Origin: Cydia pomonella
Taxonomy: Eukaryota; Arthropoda; Insecta; Lepidoptera; Tortricidae
Direction of reading: 5' to 3'
NCBI RefSeq assembly: GCF_033807575.1
Contig: NC_084716.1
Coordinates: 8,928,001-8,992,000, forward strand
Length of the DNA stretch: 64,000 nt
In this document: positions 1-10,340 of the stretch, piece after piece
How the letters are laid out: every line of letters starts with the position of its first letter
Numbering within the stretch: the first letter of the stretch is position 1
The notes under the pieces: model-generated
What the model saw: only the letters and a program-made list of their open reading frames with translations
Told to the model about the DNA's origin: nothing
The model's database searches: none
Translations under genes and position numbers: made by a program

Positions 1-1531
1 CTTTAGGCATAATACAACTTTTTAAAAAGCTGTTAACCTTCTCAATATTTTGCGCATTCCATTTTGTTAAATATTTCCCGAAATTTCCATCCCTCCAACC
101 TATCAGAAGCCTCTTCATCAACCCAAGATCTATCAAGTGCAGCGAGTCCGATACTGGAAAATCTTCAATCATGTCGATGTTTAAGCTAAGTAGCGGTGAG
201 TCTTTCTTGTGATGTTGTCCATACTTCTTCGCACGAAAGTCACCGTTGTTTCTTTTAGAACTGTGACACTCAATAAATGTCACAGTATTCGATTTATGGG
301 AATATTCTCCGACGACTGTACATTTTAGACAGCCATGTTTGCTGTTGAAATTTGAAACACCTGTAAAAAAATAGTATAAATTGGTTAAATACCTTCATAT
401 TGTGGTGTTCATCTTAGTAAGCAGAAGTAAGTAACTCGTACGAAAAAGAAGACGGTACTTAAAGATTTTTCTGAATTAATGTGTAAGTACCTTTACTGAT
501 AGCTTGGCCTGATAATTCTAAAATCCTTTTAGTACATAGAGTTTGATGGGAGGTGAAGCAATATAATAATATTGTCTGTAAACTAAAAAAAATTATCCTA
601 CCTTTTATCATTGCTCTAGCTGGTGAATCACAGATAAAAGCTCTCAGTTTTACGTGGATAATTTTTTCTTCGTTTGAGTCATGAGCAGCGTTAAGTATTA
701 ATCCTTCTTCAAGTTGCTTCATTTCTGTCACGAAAGGCTTCAAAAATGAGTCTAGGTCCGATGGTTTTCCATCTCCGGCATACATACCTGTTAAAAATAA
801 ATAGGTAAGTATAAGTAAGTATCATAAGAAAAACACTACTACTACTTTTTAAGTACCTACTTTAAGTTAATAAAGATGTTTTGTTACTTACCAACAACAA
901 ACGGAGCCAAATTTGGTATCTCGAAGACGGTACACAATATGGGCCAAAATTGGTATCGCGAACTATTGAAAACTGGTAGTCCATCAATATTTATGTTTAG
1001 AGAAATTTCATTTGGTAGACACGAAACATTTTCGAAAATTCTTTTCAAACATTTGATCAGGCCATTGTGCCAGTAGTGTCCTGGGGCTGAAATGGTAATT
1101 TGTAGGTTTTCTCTGTTTGTGCCTAGAAGTGTTCGCGCATCTCGAGGTAAAACGTCGTTTAATCTGATATTTACAATTTGAAGTAAAGAGTTCAAAGCAG
1201 CATGAGAAATATTGTAATTTAAAGCCCAGTTTTTCATAGAATAACGCAATTCGAAATTTTTGTTGTAATCAGAAAGATTTTCCTCCTTTTCATCGCTTTC
1301 ATAATCGCTTGATGATTTTTCATTATTGCTTTCATAGTCCGAACCCCTTCCATCCGAAGTACTACTAAAGTTATTTTGTCCGGAACCCTCACCTGAATTT
1401 GCGATGCAGTCTTTACCCGATAAATTTAAAAAGTCAGTGCTCACTCCGGTTAACATTTCCTGGTAGGTTTTCTTAACCTTTCGTTTATAAGAACCACTCT
1501 TTTTAAACCGCTTCCACTGATCTAAATCCAT
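1..1531 (-). CDS. CACTA/EnSpm-like transposase, three exons, runs off the left edge
   Basis: Three coding blocks on the minus strand join with good splice signals: exon 1 from the ATG near 1531 to 892 (donor GTAAGT), exon 2 from 787 to 602, exon 3 from 360 leftward off the window. Exon 1 has an acidic, serine-rich N-terminus, then a conserved block with INIDGLPVFNSS and QFWPIL. Exon 2 carries VKLRAFICDSPARAMIKG. Exon 3 carries GCLKC and FRAKKYGQHH followed by SDSLHLIDLGLMKRLL. This order (IDGL, then an AF-CDSPAR block, a CxxC finger, then H-IDLG) resembles the tnp2-type transposase of CACTA elements. The protein would cut and join element ends. No internal stop is seen in these exons. The C-terminus lies outside the window, so intactness is unknown. 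Family assignment is inference; a related DDE family is possible. Confidence 0.62.
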
Positions 1532-1639
1532 TTTTATATCATTCAGAACAACAAAGAACAAATCGTGAATTATGAGTGATCAATAATGGCTGGCCACAAA
1601 TCCTACAGTAAGATTTGGAAAACCATTCAAATCGTGTTT

Positions 1640-2190
1640 TCGACTATATCGGTTGTTTCCAGAAAAAGTGGCATTTGAAGAGTTCTAGCCAGGATTGATT
1701 TAAGGTTTCTAAGACGATAGCACTACTATGAAATACCCATTTAAATCTACCCAGGCTTATATCGGCATATGACAAACCCCTATTAAGTGCATTTTTGCCT
1801 AACGAGTCCTGATATAAGCTTTTCTGGATTCGTAAAACCGTTTAAAGCTCATTTTTTCTTATATTGGTGATTTAAAGCAAAATTGGCCTTATTAGGGTTC
1901 TAACCAGGATTATTCTGGATTTTTTAGATTATAATGCTACTGTGGAATGCCTCTGTAAATCGACCTTGGCTTATATCGGCATATGATAAACCCATATAAA
2001 GTGTGTTTTTGCCTACAGAGTCGTGATATAAGTTTTTCCGGATTTGTGAAACCGTCATAAGCTCGCTTTTGCTTATATAGGTTATTTCGATCAAAAGTAG
2101 CCTTTAAAGATTTCCGACGAGGGTTTTTTAGATTTATTCGATTATATCTTTTCTATGGAATAAAATCCATTTGATGTTAATATGAATTAC
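1640..2190. repeat. Diverged tandem repeat, about 214-bp period, about 2.5 copies
   Basis: The block with CTTATATCGGCATATGA, then GATATAAG-TTTT, then CTTATAT-GG recurs with a period of about 214 bases (1756 and 1970), and a third partial copy runs to about 2190. Copies are clearly diverged, so the duplication is old. It is part of the presumed subterminal region of the neighbouring transposon. Confidence 0.6.
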
Positions 2191-2610
2191 AAACTTTAAA
2201 CCTAAGTGCTCTTTAGTAGTCTAAATTGAATTGACTTATATTGGTCACAGAAAAAATGCTTATATGAGACTATAAGTAAGACTAAAAAGAGTGATTGTTC
2301 CTCAGTGCATATTTTCCTCGAATATGCTCATATAGGAGCCTGGAGATTAAAATGCGCTTAAAGCGATATCCTATATGCGCATATAAGTCTGGGTTGTCGG
2401 AGTAGTTCCTCTTGAGAGTAATTAATCTTAATACATGCTCTTATAGGAGGTTAAGTCCAGTAGTAGCCATGAATTGTGATCCTATATACCGATATAAGTC
2501 CAAATTGTAAGAGTAAGCGTACTTGAGTAAAAACAAGATTAATATATGCTGATATAAGTGCGGTGGCATATTCTGAAACCATTATAGTAGCCATATAAGT
2601 CCAAACAGGA
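1640..2610. repeat. Cluster of CTTATAT-GG / CATATAAG motifs, likely CACTA subterminal region
   Basis: This non-coding stretch lies just 5' of the minus-strand transposase start. It carries more than a dozen copies of a short motif in both orientations, for example CTTATATCGGCATATG near 1756 and 1970, CTTATATAGG near 2072, and CCTATATGCGCATATAAG near 2370. CACTA elements are known to bear clustered short subterminal motifs bound by their own proteins. The position and both-strand arrangement fit that. The exact element terminus was not found. Confidence 0.5.
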
Positions 2611-2618
2611 CTATAAAA

Positions 2619-3218
2619 TCACATGCCAGTATTATTTTGCTTGTTGGGTTGTCGTTGATTTTTCCGCACTAGGGCGTAGATTTCCTGCAATTTTTCCTTC
2701 TGTTTTATTTGGGGTGTCGGAAGGGGGTTGCTGTCCTGAGGTGTTCGTAGTTCTCTTCCATATAGTAAAAACGCAGGTGTATATTTCGTTGACTCGTGTA
2801 CTGATGTGTTGAGAGCGAAGTTGAATTCCGATAGGTATTTGTCCCATTGTTTGTGATTTTCACCGATGAATATTGATATCATGGTTTCTAGTGTTTTATT
2901 TACTCGTTCGGTCATGTTACATTGTGGGGTATAAGGTGGGGTTAATTTATGTTCGGTTCCGTAGGCTTTTAATGTGTCCGTGAACGTTTTTCCTACGTAT
3001 TGTTTGCCGTTGTCCGATAACAACGCCTGGGGTGCGCCGTGACGCAATGCTACGTTTTGCTCAAATGCTCTGGCTATTGCGTTACTGGTTGCATTTCTTA
3101 GTGGGGTTATTTCTGTCCATTTTGTGAATTTATCATGGAAGACTATTATCCAAGTGTTTTGATGACCGCGGTAACGATCCGATGAGGTCTGTTGTTACGA
3201 TTTCCCACGGTCTTGTCG
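2619..3218 (-). pseudogene. Ty3/gypsy integrase core fragment
   Basis: Minus-strand reading frames show the integrase catalytic core of a gypsy-type retrotransposon: RPWEIVTTDLIGSLP, then FHDKFTKWTEI, LLSDNGKQYVGKTF, LTPPYTPQCNMTERVNKTLE and ALNTSVHESTKYTPAFLLYG. The LSDNG and NMTERVNK motifs hold the second Asp and the Glu of the DDE triad. A frame break sits near 3160. The amino-terminal zinc-binding part of the same integrase is 1.4 kb away at 4621-5010, separated by a LINE inserted in the gene. The carboxy end stops at about 2619. Dead copy. Confidence 0.85.
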
Positions 3219-4620
3219 CGTGACCACCTCATGGCAACAAACGCGCTATCCGACCGGCAATATGCATATCGCAAAGGCCGTTCGACTACATCCTTGACAC
3301 GTCACGTAGTACGTCAAATACTAGAGGCTCGAGAGTGCAAAAAACAAGTCGCAGTTTTATGCTGTGACCTGTCTAAAGCGTTTGACGTAGCGGACCATGA
3401 CGTTTTGGAAGACAAACTGCGCCACTATGGCTTTGCCAATCGAGCTCTCGAGCTCATGATGGACATGCTGCGCGACAGGTCTCAGGTGGTGGTGGCAGAC
3501 AGCGGCCGCGTGCAGTCGGACGCGGTGCATACCAGCATGGGCGTAGCGCAGGGATCATCAGTTTCTAATATCTTGTTCTCCCTTTTGCTTAACGACCTAC
3601 CCGACGCTATATATACCGGCGAGATTTTCATGTATGCGGATGACGTTGCGGTGGTTGTGTGCGCACCGACCTGTGATGCCCTAGATGCGCAACTAAATGT
3701 GACTGCCGCATGCCTATCAGATTGGTTCCGAAGTAACGGCCTCATTTTGAATATAAAAAAAACTCACTTCATTCACTTCGATCTCTCGGGTAGGCAGATG
3801 GAGTCACTGTCAGTAAACGCGAACGGAATTAATATAGATCAAGTCACAAATACGACCTTCTTGGGCTTTGAATTGGATAGAGGACTGACTTGGGCGGCCC
3901 ATATCGATAAGGTGTGTGGTAAACTCTCAGCGTCCTGTTTCGCCCTAAAAAGGCTGGCTCGGATCCTCCCCCGCGACATGGTGCGAAATTGTTATTCACA
4001 TCTGCAATACGGAGTAGATCTGTGGGCTAGTGCTGCAGATTGGGAAAGGGTGTTTCGTCTCCAAAAACGTGCCGTACGAGCCATAGTTCGCATCTCACAA
4101 ACGGAGTCTACGAAGCCTCACTTTAAGTCTCTGGGCATATTAACACTGCCATCGCTGCTGATACTTCAAGCAGCAGTGCACGCGCGAGAACAGTTGGAAA
4201 ATACAGATTTGAGCAAAAGTAACGAAACGTCTCGCCGTTATGCGGTACGTTCCACTCGAATTGGGAGAAGACTCCCAGCCGTGTCGCACAAGCTGGCCAA
4301 GTCAGCCAAACTCGTGCACGTTATGGGTCCGAAGGTATATAATCATCTACCCAATGAAATAGTTAACACACACAGCAACACAATCTTCAAAACAAAACTG
4401 AAGAGTTGGCTAATCGAGCAGGCTTTCTATGACCATAAAGAATTCTACAGCCGTGATCTTACAAAATCAAATATGTAAATAATATAACGTACTCTGCATG
4501 TATTAGTGCAGTTATCAGCCATAATCTTATGTGTTAATTTAATGTTTTATATTTTCCTATAGATATAGGCAACTACTGTGACCTGTAATTTTTATTACTA
4601 ATAAATTGATTATGATTATT
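3219..4620 (+). mobile_element. 5'-truncated non-LTR retrotransposon (CR1/Jockey type) inside gypsy integrase
   Basis: A plus-strand element interrupts the minus-strand gypsy integrase between its H2C2 zinc-binding domain and its core. It starts inside the reverse transcriptase, lacks the endonuclease, and ends in an AT-rich tail with a GATTATTATGATTA microsatellite near 4600. The junctions are placed from the two halves of the integrase; I could not identify a target-site duplication. 5' truncation is usual for LINE insertion by target-primed reverse transcription. Confidence 0.8.
3231..4478 (+). CDS. Reverse transcriptase fragment of a CR1/Jockey-type LINE
   Basis: An open frame of about 415 codons begins within reverse transcriptase. 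It shows the finger-palm motifs RQYAYRKGRSTTSLT, VLCCDLSKAFDVADHDVL (catalytic Asp), GVAQGSSVSNILFSLLLNDL, the active-site FMYADDVAVVV (YADD), FLGFELDRGLTW, and the C-terminal SLGILTLPSLLILQAAVHAR typical of CR1/Jockey LINEs. The N-terminal endonuclease is missing, so it cannot move by itself, but the remaining frame is uninterrupted, which suggests a fairly young insertion. Its 3' UTR follows to about 4620. The exact clade is not resolved. Confidence 0.85.
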   Translation: MATNALSDRQYAYRKGRSTTSLTRHVVRQILEARECKKQVAVLCCDLSKAFDVADHDVLEDKLRHYGFANRALELMMDMLRDRSQVVVADSGRVQSDAVHTSMGVAQGSSVSNILFSLLLNDLPDAIYTGEIFMYADDVAVVVCAPTCDALDAQLNVTAACLSDWFRSNGLILNIKKTHFIHFDLSGRQMESLSVNANGINIDQVTNTTFLGFELDRGLTWAAHIDKVCGKLSASCFALKRLARILPRDMVRNCYSHLQYGVDLWASAADWERVFRLQKRAVRAIVRISQTESTKPHFKSLGILTLPSLLILQAAVHAREQLENTDLSKSNETSRRYAVRSTRIGRRLPAVSHKLAKSAKLVHVMGPKVYNHLPNEIVNTHSNTIFKTKLKSWLIEQAFYDHKEFYSRDLTKSNM

Positions 4621-5010
4621 ATGATTAACTCCGCTCAGTTTCTGTTGTGTTATTTTATGTTTTTGGCAGGCGCTACATTTTTTTACGTACGTGTATATCT
4701 CTCTCTGCATACCGGGCCAGTAGTATCGTTGCATTATTTTTTTGGTGGTTTTGGCCATACCCAGATGTCCTACGCTTGGTGTGTCGTGATGTTGCTGCAT
4801 CGTTCGTCATCTGTCAGCTTCCGGTACACATAACTTCCAGTCTGTGTCTGGGTCTGTGTGTTGTAACTTGAGTTGCTTATTTTTTTATATAATTGTCCCC
4901 CTTCTATGCGGTAATCTTGTGCTGTATCTGGTTGTTTTTGTACCTGGTTTAGTTTCCTGTCGTACCACCCTTGCGGTATGTGGAGTGGCGCGTTGGGTCG
5001 TAGCTTGCGG
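4621..5010 (-). pseudogene. Ty3/gypsy integrase zinc-binding (H2C2) fragment
   Basis: The minus strand reads VYRKLTDDER, then after a one-base frame change HHDTPSVGHLGMAKTTKKIM and VKKCSACQKHKITQQKLSG. This is the HHCC (H2C2) zinc-binding domain at the integrase N-terminus: H-x3-H region, then C-x2-C. Upstream the strand reads RKLRPNAPLHIPQGWYDRKL, the linker after RNase H. The rest of pol and all of gag are absent: only about 300 bases separate this block from the primer-binding site. It belongs to the same element as the core fragment at 2619-3218. Confidence 0.8.
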
Positions 5011-5026
5011 CGGTATACGGTATTAT

Positions 5027-5203
5027 ACTGAGTTCAAAGACGGGATACGGTACGGAGTTATAACAACTATAATATTAGGATACGGTACGGAATTATTACG
5101 ATTTGCTAGTGTATTAAACTGAGTTCAAAGACGGGATACGGTACGGAGTTATAACAACTATAATATTAGGATACGGTACGGAATTATTACGATTTGCTAG
5201 GCC
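5027..5203. repeat. Two-copy 91-bp tandem duplication
   Basis: The unit starting ACTGAGTTCAAAGACGGGAT at 5027 recurs at 5118, a 91-base period. The copies look identical or nearly so through GATTTGCTAG. It lies between the gypsy pol remnant and the primer-binding site, exactly where gag and most of pol are missing, so it may mark the deletion junction. Confidence 0.85.
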
Positions 5204-5301
5204 GGATGCGACTTTGATCCTACGCGGGTGGGCGGGACGCGTCGCGTTTATTATAATTTACCTTTCTCCCGAGTCTATAAGACTCCTAATTATGAGTTAT
5301 C

Positions 5302-5313
5302 GGTTGGGCGCCA
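5302..5313 (-). other. Primer-binding site of the gypsy remnant
   Basis: On the minus strand TGGCGCCCAACC follows the LTR end by two bases. It is a typical tRNA-complementary primer-binding site (tRNA-Lys-like TGGCGCCCAAC). It fixes the element's orientation (minus) and its 5' LTR boundary at 5316. Confidence 0.8.
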
Positions 5314-5599
5314 AATGTGATGTGCTGCTTGAGCAGGAGTCACATATCCTCCTGGCCTTAAGGGCTGGGGAGGTTCACCGAGCTAGTCTCAGATTTGGGA
5401 GAAAGGGGTGAATACAAACTCTCAGAGTACGCTATTATAGACGGGGCTTTATGCCGTTTATTGTAAACACTTAGTCTATTACTTATAACTAAATATGCCC
5501 GCCGGTCGGGACTATTCAATAGCGGCTAGAGACGCGGATTGCCTAGATCGCGCGGCACGGACCTAAAACCGGGCTAGGTTGACGGATCGAGTTTATGGG

Positions 5600-6090
5600 A
5601 AGGTCAGGGAGTAACTGGCGGGCGGTGACCGCTCCAAGCTGGTGACGACGGATAGGAGGTACGTCGGCCGGCGGTGTCCGCTCCGGGCCTACATACGGAA
5701 AGGTTAGGAAGTCACTGGCGGGCGGTGACCGCTCCAAGCTGGTGACGATGGGCAGGGAGTACGTCGGCCGGCGGTGTCCGCTCCGGGCCTACATACGGAA
5801 AGGGTAGGAAGTCACTGGCGGGCGGTGACCGCTCCAAGCTGGTGACGATGGGCAGGGAGTACGTCGGCCGGCGGTGTCCGCTCCGGGCCTACATAGGGAA
5901 AGGTTAGGAAGTCACTGGCGGGCAGTGACCGCTCCAAGCTGGTGACGAAGGGCGGGGATTATGTCGGCCGGCGGTGTCCGCTCCGGGCCTTACATACGGA
6001 AAGGTTAGGAAGTCACTGGCGGGCGGTGACCGCTCCAAGCTGGTGACAGGTTACCACTGGCGGGCGGTGGCCGCTCCAGCCGGTGGGGGG
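5600..6090. repeat. 100-bp minisatellite inside the gypsy LTR, about 4.5 copies
   Basis: The unit ACTGGCGGGCGGTGACCGCT recurs at 5614, 5714, 5814, 5914 and 6015, with a shortened copy near 6056. The period is 100 bases, the content is GC-rich and the copies are nearly identical. Open frames across it are by-products of the repeat, not genes. Confidence 0.92.
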
Positions 6091-6199
6091 AGGATAGCCT
6101 GGCCTAGGCGCACGAACTCACCCCGGCCGCGACTAAAGGAGAAGAGTGTTGCCGAGAAGCGGCGGGGACGGAAAAAGGATCGAATGCGCGCTGCTCGCG

Positions 6200-6212
6200 C
6201 TTATATAGGTGC
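6200..6212 (-). promoter_or_regulatory. TATA box of the gypsy LTR promoter
   Basis: The minus strand reads ACCTATATAAGCGC, a TATA box followed by GC-rich sequence. Transcription would run leftward through the 100-bp array to the AATAAA signal and primer-binding site, matching the orientation of the integrase fragments. Confidence 0.55.
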
Positions 6213-6555
6213 GGTCGGTGTTCCCCTCCGTCGCGCCCCGCGCCGCGGTGTGGCCGGATTCCGTTCAGGGCGCGTCGCTGCGGTGACATGGCGCGCTGGT
6301 GACATGGCTATGTCACAGCCGAAAAGCACATGTCAAATGAAAACTGAATGTCAAACTATCGTACATAAAATTAGTATTAAACAAATAAAATAAAAACATA
6401 ATTTTAACAAGAAAATTACACAATAAATAAATAGGTAAATTAATAAGACTAAATAAAACTTAATCATCTAAATCACTTTTGTCAGAGTTCAATTCGGAAA
6501 TGGGTTCCAGACAAGCCTCTGACTAAGATTTGGAAACTGAATTAGCTCCAGAGTT

Positions 6556-7880
6556 TCAGGAAAATACGCCTGCTTCTTCTTGGCATACAATATTCGGTCT
6601 TGTAGCAGTAATTAAGGGATCTGAAGATAAAAGAAGCATATTCAGAACGTCCTCATTAGATGCTTGCCTCCTACATTTTCGGGAGTTATGTTCCCTGAAC
6701 CTCTTGAAATCTTTGTTGCGGGCTTCTGAAGCTTCTTCTGAGAGACTTCGATGATAATAGCTCCATGGATTAAAAGTTTGTGTACTGTTGCAGGCATGTG
6801 GTACCAATCGTAACATAGCATGTACTTTTTAGCAGTGGCCGTCGCAATTGTTTAAACTTTGTGACAGCTATTGCTGACCAGATGTTATGGCTTGCAAAAT
6901 AATAGCAAACTTTCGAACCTTCCTTTCTTCGTCTAATCCCAAGATGGCTGCAGTTTTTTTGGGGAATTCGAAAAACCTCCTGGCCGTATTCCCATCATTG
7001 GTGGTACCTGAACCTTGTTTTACAATATCTATCAAGAGGTTGAGTTCTTGTTTGAACCGGTTTTGAATTTCTTTTTTTTGTTCCAACAATGGTTTATATT
7101 CCTTTGTAGCCGCCCATTTTTTGAATTCAAGCTGGTACGAAATGTGTAGGAGGCATTCCATAGTATTGATGCGGGCGTGTAACGATGACAGTCCGTATTC
7201 GTTCATTTCAGTGTTTACCGTTCTGGACATAACAGATTCTAAAGGTTTCATTTCTGTAGGTTTGGCTAAACATATGGAACACGTTTGACCTCCCTGCAGA
7301 AAGATACGCACAGATTTTGCCATCAATCATTGTCGTCTTTAGTTGATGACTAATCTTGCTTGTTCCATATTCCGTTGATAGAAGTGCTCTGATTTCTTCA
7401 TTAATCTTTTCTTTTTGTGCAAGAACGACTGCTTCACTTTCTTTTACGAAACAAAATTTTAGTGGACGACAATAAAAAGGTGAGCACGGTTTTGGATAGG
7501 TCCATATAGTATTGTTGTCACAAATTAATTTGAGTGGTACTAAAGACGTCATACATATACTTGAGTCATCTTGTGACCCATCCAATCTTTGCTTATATCT
7601 GCTTTGGCTGGAAGCACCATCAAAGCCCCATTTAGATATAAGCGTCATCTGCTTATTGTCGACATTCATAGGTAAACTGTCAAGAATCATCTTCGACGTT
7701 AAACCCAATAAAGCCTGTAGCTTAATTTTAGCCGATGAATCAGTTGTGGTCATCACATCACATCATATCTGCTTTCGGAGGATAGCACTGCAACTTTGCT
7801 AATTGGATCTGGTAGTATGATGGATAAAGGTTCAGAGCACCTTCTTTTAATGGCAGTCTCTCTAAGGGTATTATATTTCG
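6556..7880 (-). pseudogene. RAG1/Transib-like transposase, several frameshifts
   Basis: Minus-strand pieces in shifting frames give a RAG1-core-like order: KLQALLG; then LISKWGFDGASSQSRYKQ (position of the first catalytic Asp); CRPLKFCFVKESEAV, which aligns with the RAG1 CKPL...ADES block; CSICLAKPTEM, matching the RAG1 CxxC zinc motif; GLSSLHARINTMECLL, where RAG1 has LHCDIGN; and SEEASEARNKDFKRFRE, matching the helix with the catalytic Glu. Frame breaks lie near 7760 (a 5-bp TGATG duplication), 7295 and 6755, and sequence is missing near 6820-6868. The second Asp position reads Ala-Arg. RAG1-like transposons of the Transib superfamily occur in moths. Assignment rests on motif order only; the copy is dead. 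Confidence 0.6.
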
Positions 7881-7889
7881 CAATCACAT

Positions 7890-8805
7890 TGATACTGTTT
7901 ACAGCGATATATTGCGTTTGCACTTAAGTTATGATGGTCTTTTAAATGTTTACGAAAATCATTGTATTCTTAAATTGAAGCGATATATTTGAAACAAGCA
8001 AACATTTTGATTAAATTTAGCAAACAAATCACTTACTTATTCTAAGTCGGAGATAAAAGATGAGACTCCCGAAAGATTTTGGTCTGATTTTGTGTCAATG
8101 TTATAAAAATATGAACGGCTTCTGTGGGATATTCTGCGTCCAGGCAGTGAAAAGTTTTGAAGCATACATCCAGCGCTTTCAAGAACGAATCTTATTTATA
8201 AACACAACTTAAAACATTCTTACATACGCAACATAAAAGTCCTTTAGGGCATCGATGGTTGATCCGACAGCAATAAGTGGGTTGGCACCGTAGACCCTCG
8301 GCACTGTGGGCTTTTCGCCGATAGTCCAGCTGGGTGAGGACTTCGTTTTGGTTCTGGAAATTTGAATGAATTGTTTACTTTTAACCGTATTTTTTTATAA
8401 TTCCTAGTCATCGTTGGCACTGAGCATTTATTATTGCAATTATATTTATTTAAAGGGGTTTGGAACGTAATTCACCTTTATGATCAGTCTGTGCTAAGCT
8501 CTAAAGAAAGAAGTGTAAGGTCAGGTAGGGTAGGAGGAACGCAAATGGAAGGTAAGTAACTTCGACATATGAGGCCGGTTTTCGGGTTCAATCGCGATGC
8601 TGTAGACATATGCATTTGATTTAATTGCGCGATAGAGATGTCTCTTACATGCATGGAACCTGAAGTTGGGCCACTGTTTCTCTTATCCCACGAAAAAATA
8701 TTATGTGACCTTATATGTATACATCACGCAGTAATAAAAGGATTCATATTTAAGAGGATCGCGAAGCAACGGCGTAAACTAGCCTGTTCATACAAACGGC
8801 GATAA
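7890..8805. other. Unassigned non-coding stretch
   Basis: I see no recognisable gene. On the minus strand 8224-8356 is open, Cys-rich in one frame, and flanked by TTCCAG and GTAAGA splice-like signals, but no family is recognised. The rest is AT-rich with no clear repeat structure. Confidence 0.4.
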
Positions 8806-9305
8806 TGTAGCGGACTGACATGCGAGCAAAATCGCTACCGCTCATGAGCTTGGGCAACCGCAGATCACGCCACCTCCGTACGTCACCTATTGTCCGAGCG
8901 GCCGGTCTGCGCACGCGCACCCGCGCGCCCTCGCCCCGCTATACCTAACGCCGCTCAGTCGATCGCCGTTCAATGCGATCCTAGCCTTTGCCAAACACAC
9001 ACGCGCGCTGGCTTTGTATCGAATCACTCTTTGCAATTCTCTTTGCAATTCACTTTGCTTTTTCGCTTTGTGTTATACTTTGTTTTGTTTAGTTATTTCC
9101 TATTCAGTGTTAATTGTTTCTCTTCTAAATTTAGTGTTCTTTCTTTCTTTATTTACTGTGCCTTTTGTAACTTCCTTCTGTAAGTGTAAATTAAATAGCT
9201 ATATAAATTGTGCCGCGCATTTCTTTCATAAAGATCGCATTCGCTCCCTATTAGCTAGCCCTAGATATCGAGTTCGACTCTCGGCTATCTTTTCTTGTAC
9301 CTACA
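8806..9305 (+). mobile_element. Bel/Pao-type LTR, plus strand
   Basis: The segment begins TGTAGCGG and ends CTACA directly before a TGGTGACCACGACGTG primer-binding site, a motif typical of insect Bel/Pao elements. It is about 500 bases, with a GC-rich first part and a pyrimidine-rich second part. After about 40 bases of leader (to 9345) the sequence switches to a minus-strand Bel/Pao body. So this LTR and that body are in opposite orientation and do not form one intact element. Confidence 0.6.
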
Positions 9306-9306
9306 C

Positions 9307-9322
9307 TGGTGACCACGACGTG
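9307..9322 (+). other. Primer-binding site next to the Bel/Pao LTR
   Basis: TGGTGACCACGACGTG lies one base after the LTR end. It matches the TGGTGACCCCGACGTG class of Bel/Pao primer-binding sites except for one base. Confidence 0.65.
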
Positions 9323-9346
9323 ATTTCCACCCTCCAATTTCTATCT

Positions 9347-10340
9347 CTAGAAAAAATTGACTGCGGGTTGACCTTCCTCACCCTTCAATAAACCAAGTTG
9401 AAGGGATGAGGCCATTAGACCCACATTAATTAAAATATCGATAGGTCCTGGCTGACAATATTGAGGATCCGCAAGGTCCAGATCCTTTAGATGAGTCCAT
9501 GCTGAAGTATCCAATTGATCATATGGCATATCTGGACAAATCTTTGATAGCACAAAAGCTTCAAATGAAAATTTATTATTTCCTTTTGAAGGAAATATTT
9601 CACACACAACAGACACTTGGTTATCGATAACCCAAGCCGGTCTGCACACCGCTTGGTTATAAAGTTGCAAGCCGAAGCACAATCAAAAAGAATCCGAACG
9701 GGCACCAACTGTCCCGTGCAATCCCTAATGCGAGCAACAGCAGTAGAAAAAAATAGAGTGTCATGAGTATGCACTGATAATGTTGTCAACTGAGAAGTGG
9801 ACTTTGACCCTTGACCACGTTCATCAACTTTTTCAAAATAAAGCAATGAGTGGTGTCGATAACTACATTTATCACAGCGAACAGTTGACCTACAATTCTT
9901 CATACTGTGGGATGGCTTTAGGCACACGATACAAAGTTTATTTTCTTTCACCTTGTAAAATCTGTCAGTTGGCTTTAATTCTAAAAAACACATTTTTCCA
10001 GCCCATGGCCCGCAACCGCACACATTGGACAATTTAACACAGATGCTGAAGGCACCATGAGTGAAGATTTATTTTTATTAACACTAGTGACAGGTTTACT
10101 ATTCACCGCAGGCACTTTTAATTTACTGTTAGAGTTTTAGAGGGCTGTGACCTCTTTTTTCAATAAATGATTGCAAATCTTCAAACTTTGGAATGTCTAC
10201 ATTTGTTTCCAGTTGTAACTCAAAGGCCTCGCGGGTATTAATATCTAATTTGGACCACAGCAGATAAAATAACATAAAGTTTTTATCAGGTAATTCAAAT
10301 TTGGATAAAATATCTAGATTTTCACTAAATGTTCGGGCCA
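9347..10340 (-). pseudogene. Bel/Pao gag zinc-knuckle and aspartic-protease fragment
   Basis: Minus-strand frames show the Bel/Pao gag C-terminus (SENLDILSKFELPDKNF, IEKRGHSPLK), then a zinc-knuckle region FYKVKENKLCIVCLKPSHSM and CDKCSYRHHSLLY, then the retropepsin-like domain (DUF1758 type): VPVRILFDCASACNFITKRC and LADPQYCQPGPIDILINVGL. The protease D-S/T-G is changed to DCAS. Frameshifts occur near 9640 and within 10032-10129. The sequence stops abruptly near 9347 where the opposite-strand LTR segment begins; RT and integrase are absent. Confidence 0.8.

Larger units (their letters stand above)
5316..6317 (-). mobile_element. 5' LTR of the gypsy remnant, about 1.0 kb
   Basis: The LTR runs between TGTGA-type short inverted ends (TGTGATG at 5316, ATGTCACA ending at 6317) and abuts the primer-binding site through two bases. 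On the minus strand it has a TATATAAG box near 6205 and an AATAAA signal at 5462-5457, the expected U3-R-U5 order. Between them sits a 100-bp tandem array, so the R/U5 region is unusually long. No second LTR is visible left of 2619, so the 3' part of the element is lost. Confidence 0.7.

Noticed and set aside
5543..6393. Three open frames in the gypsy LTR
   Set aside because: They run through the 100-bp GC-rich minisatellite and show no domain; the stretch is LTR.
8216..8356. Possible host exon with Cys-rich reading (minus)
   Set aside because: Splice-like signals flank it, but two frames are open or nearly so, no family is recognised, and no partner exon is found; left as unassigned.
9014..9391. 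Open frame of 125 codons on the plus strand
   Set aside because: Pyrimidine-rich, low-complexity translation inside a Bel/Pao LTR and leader; no domain.
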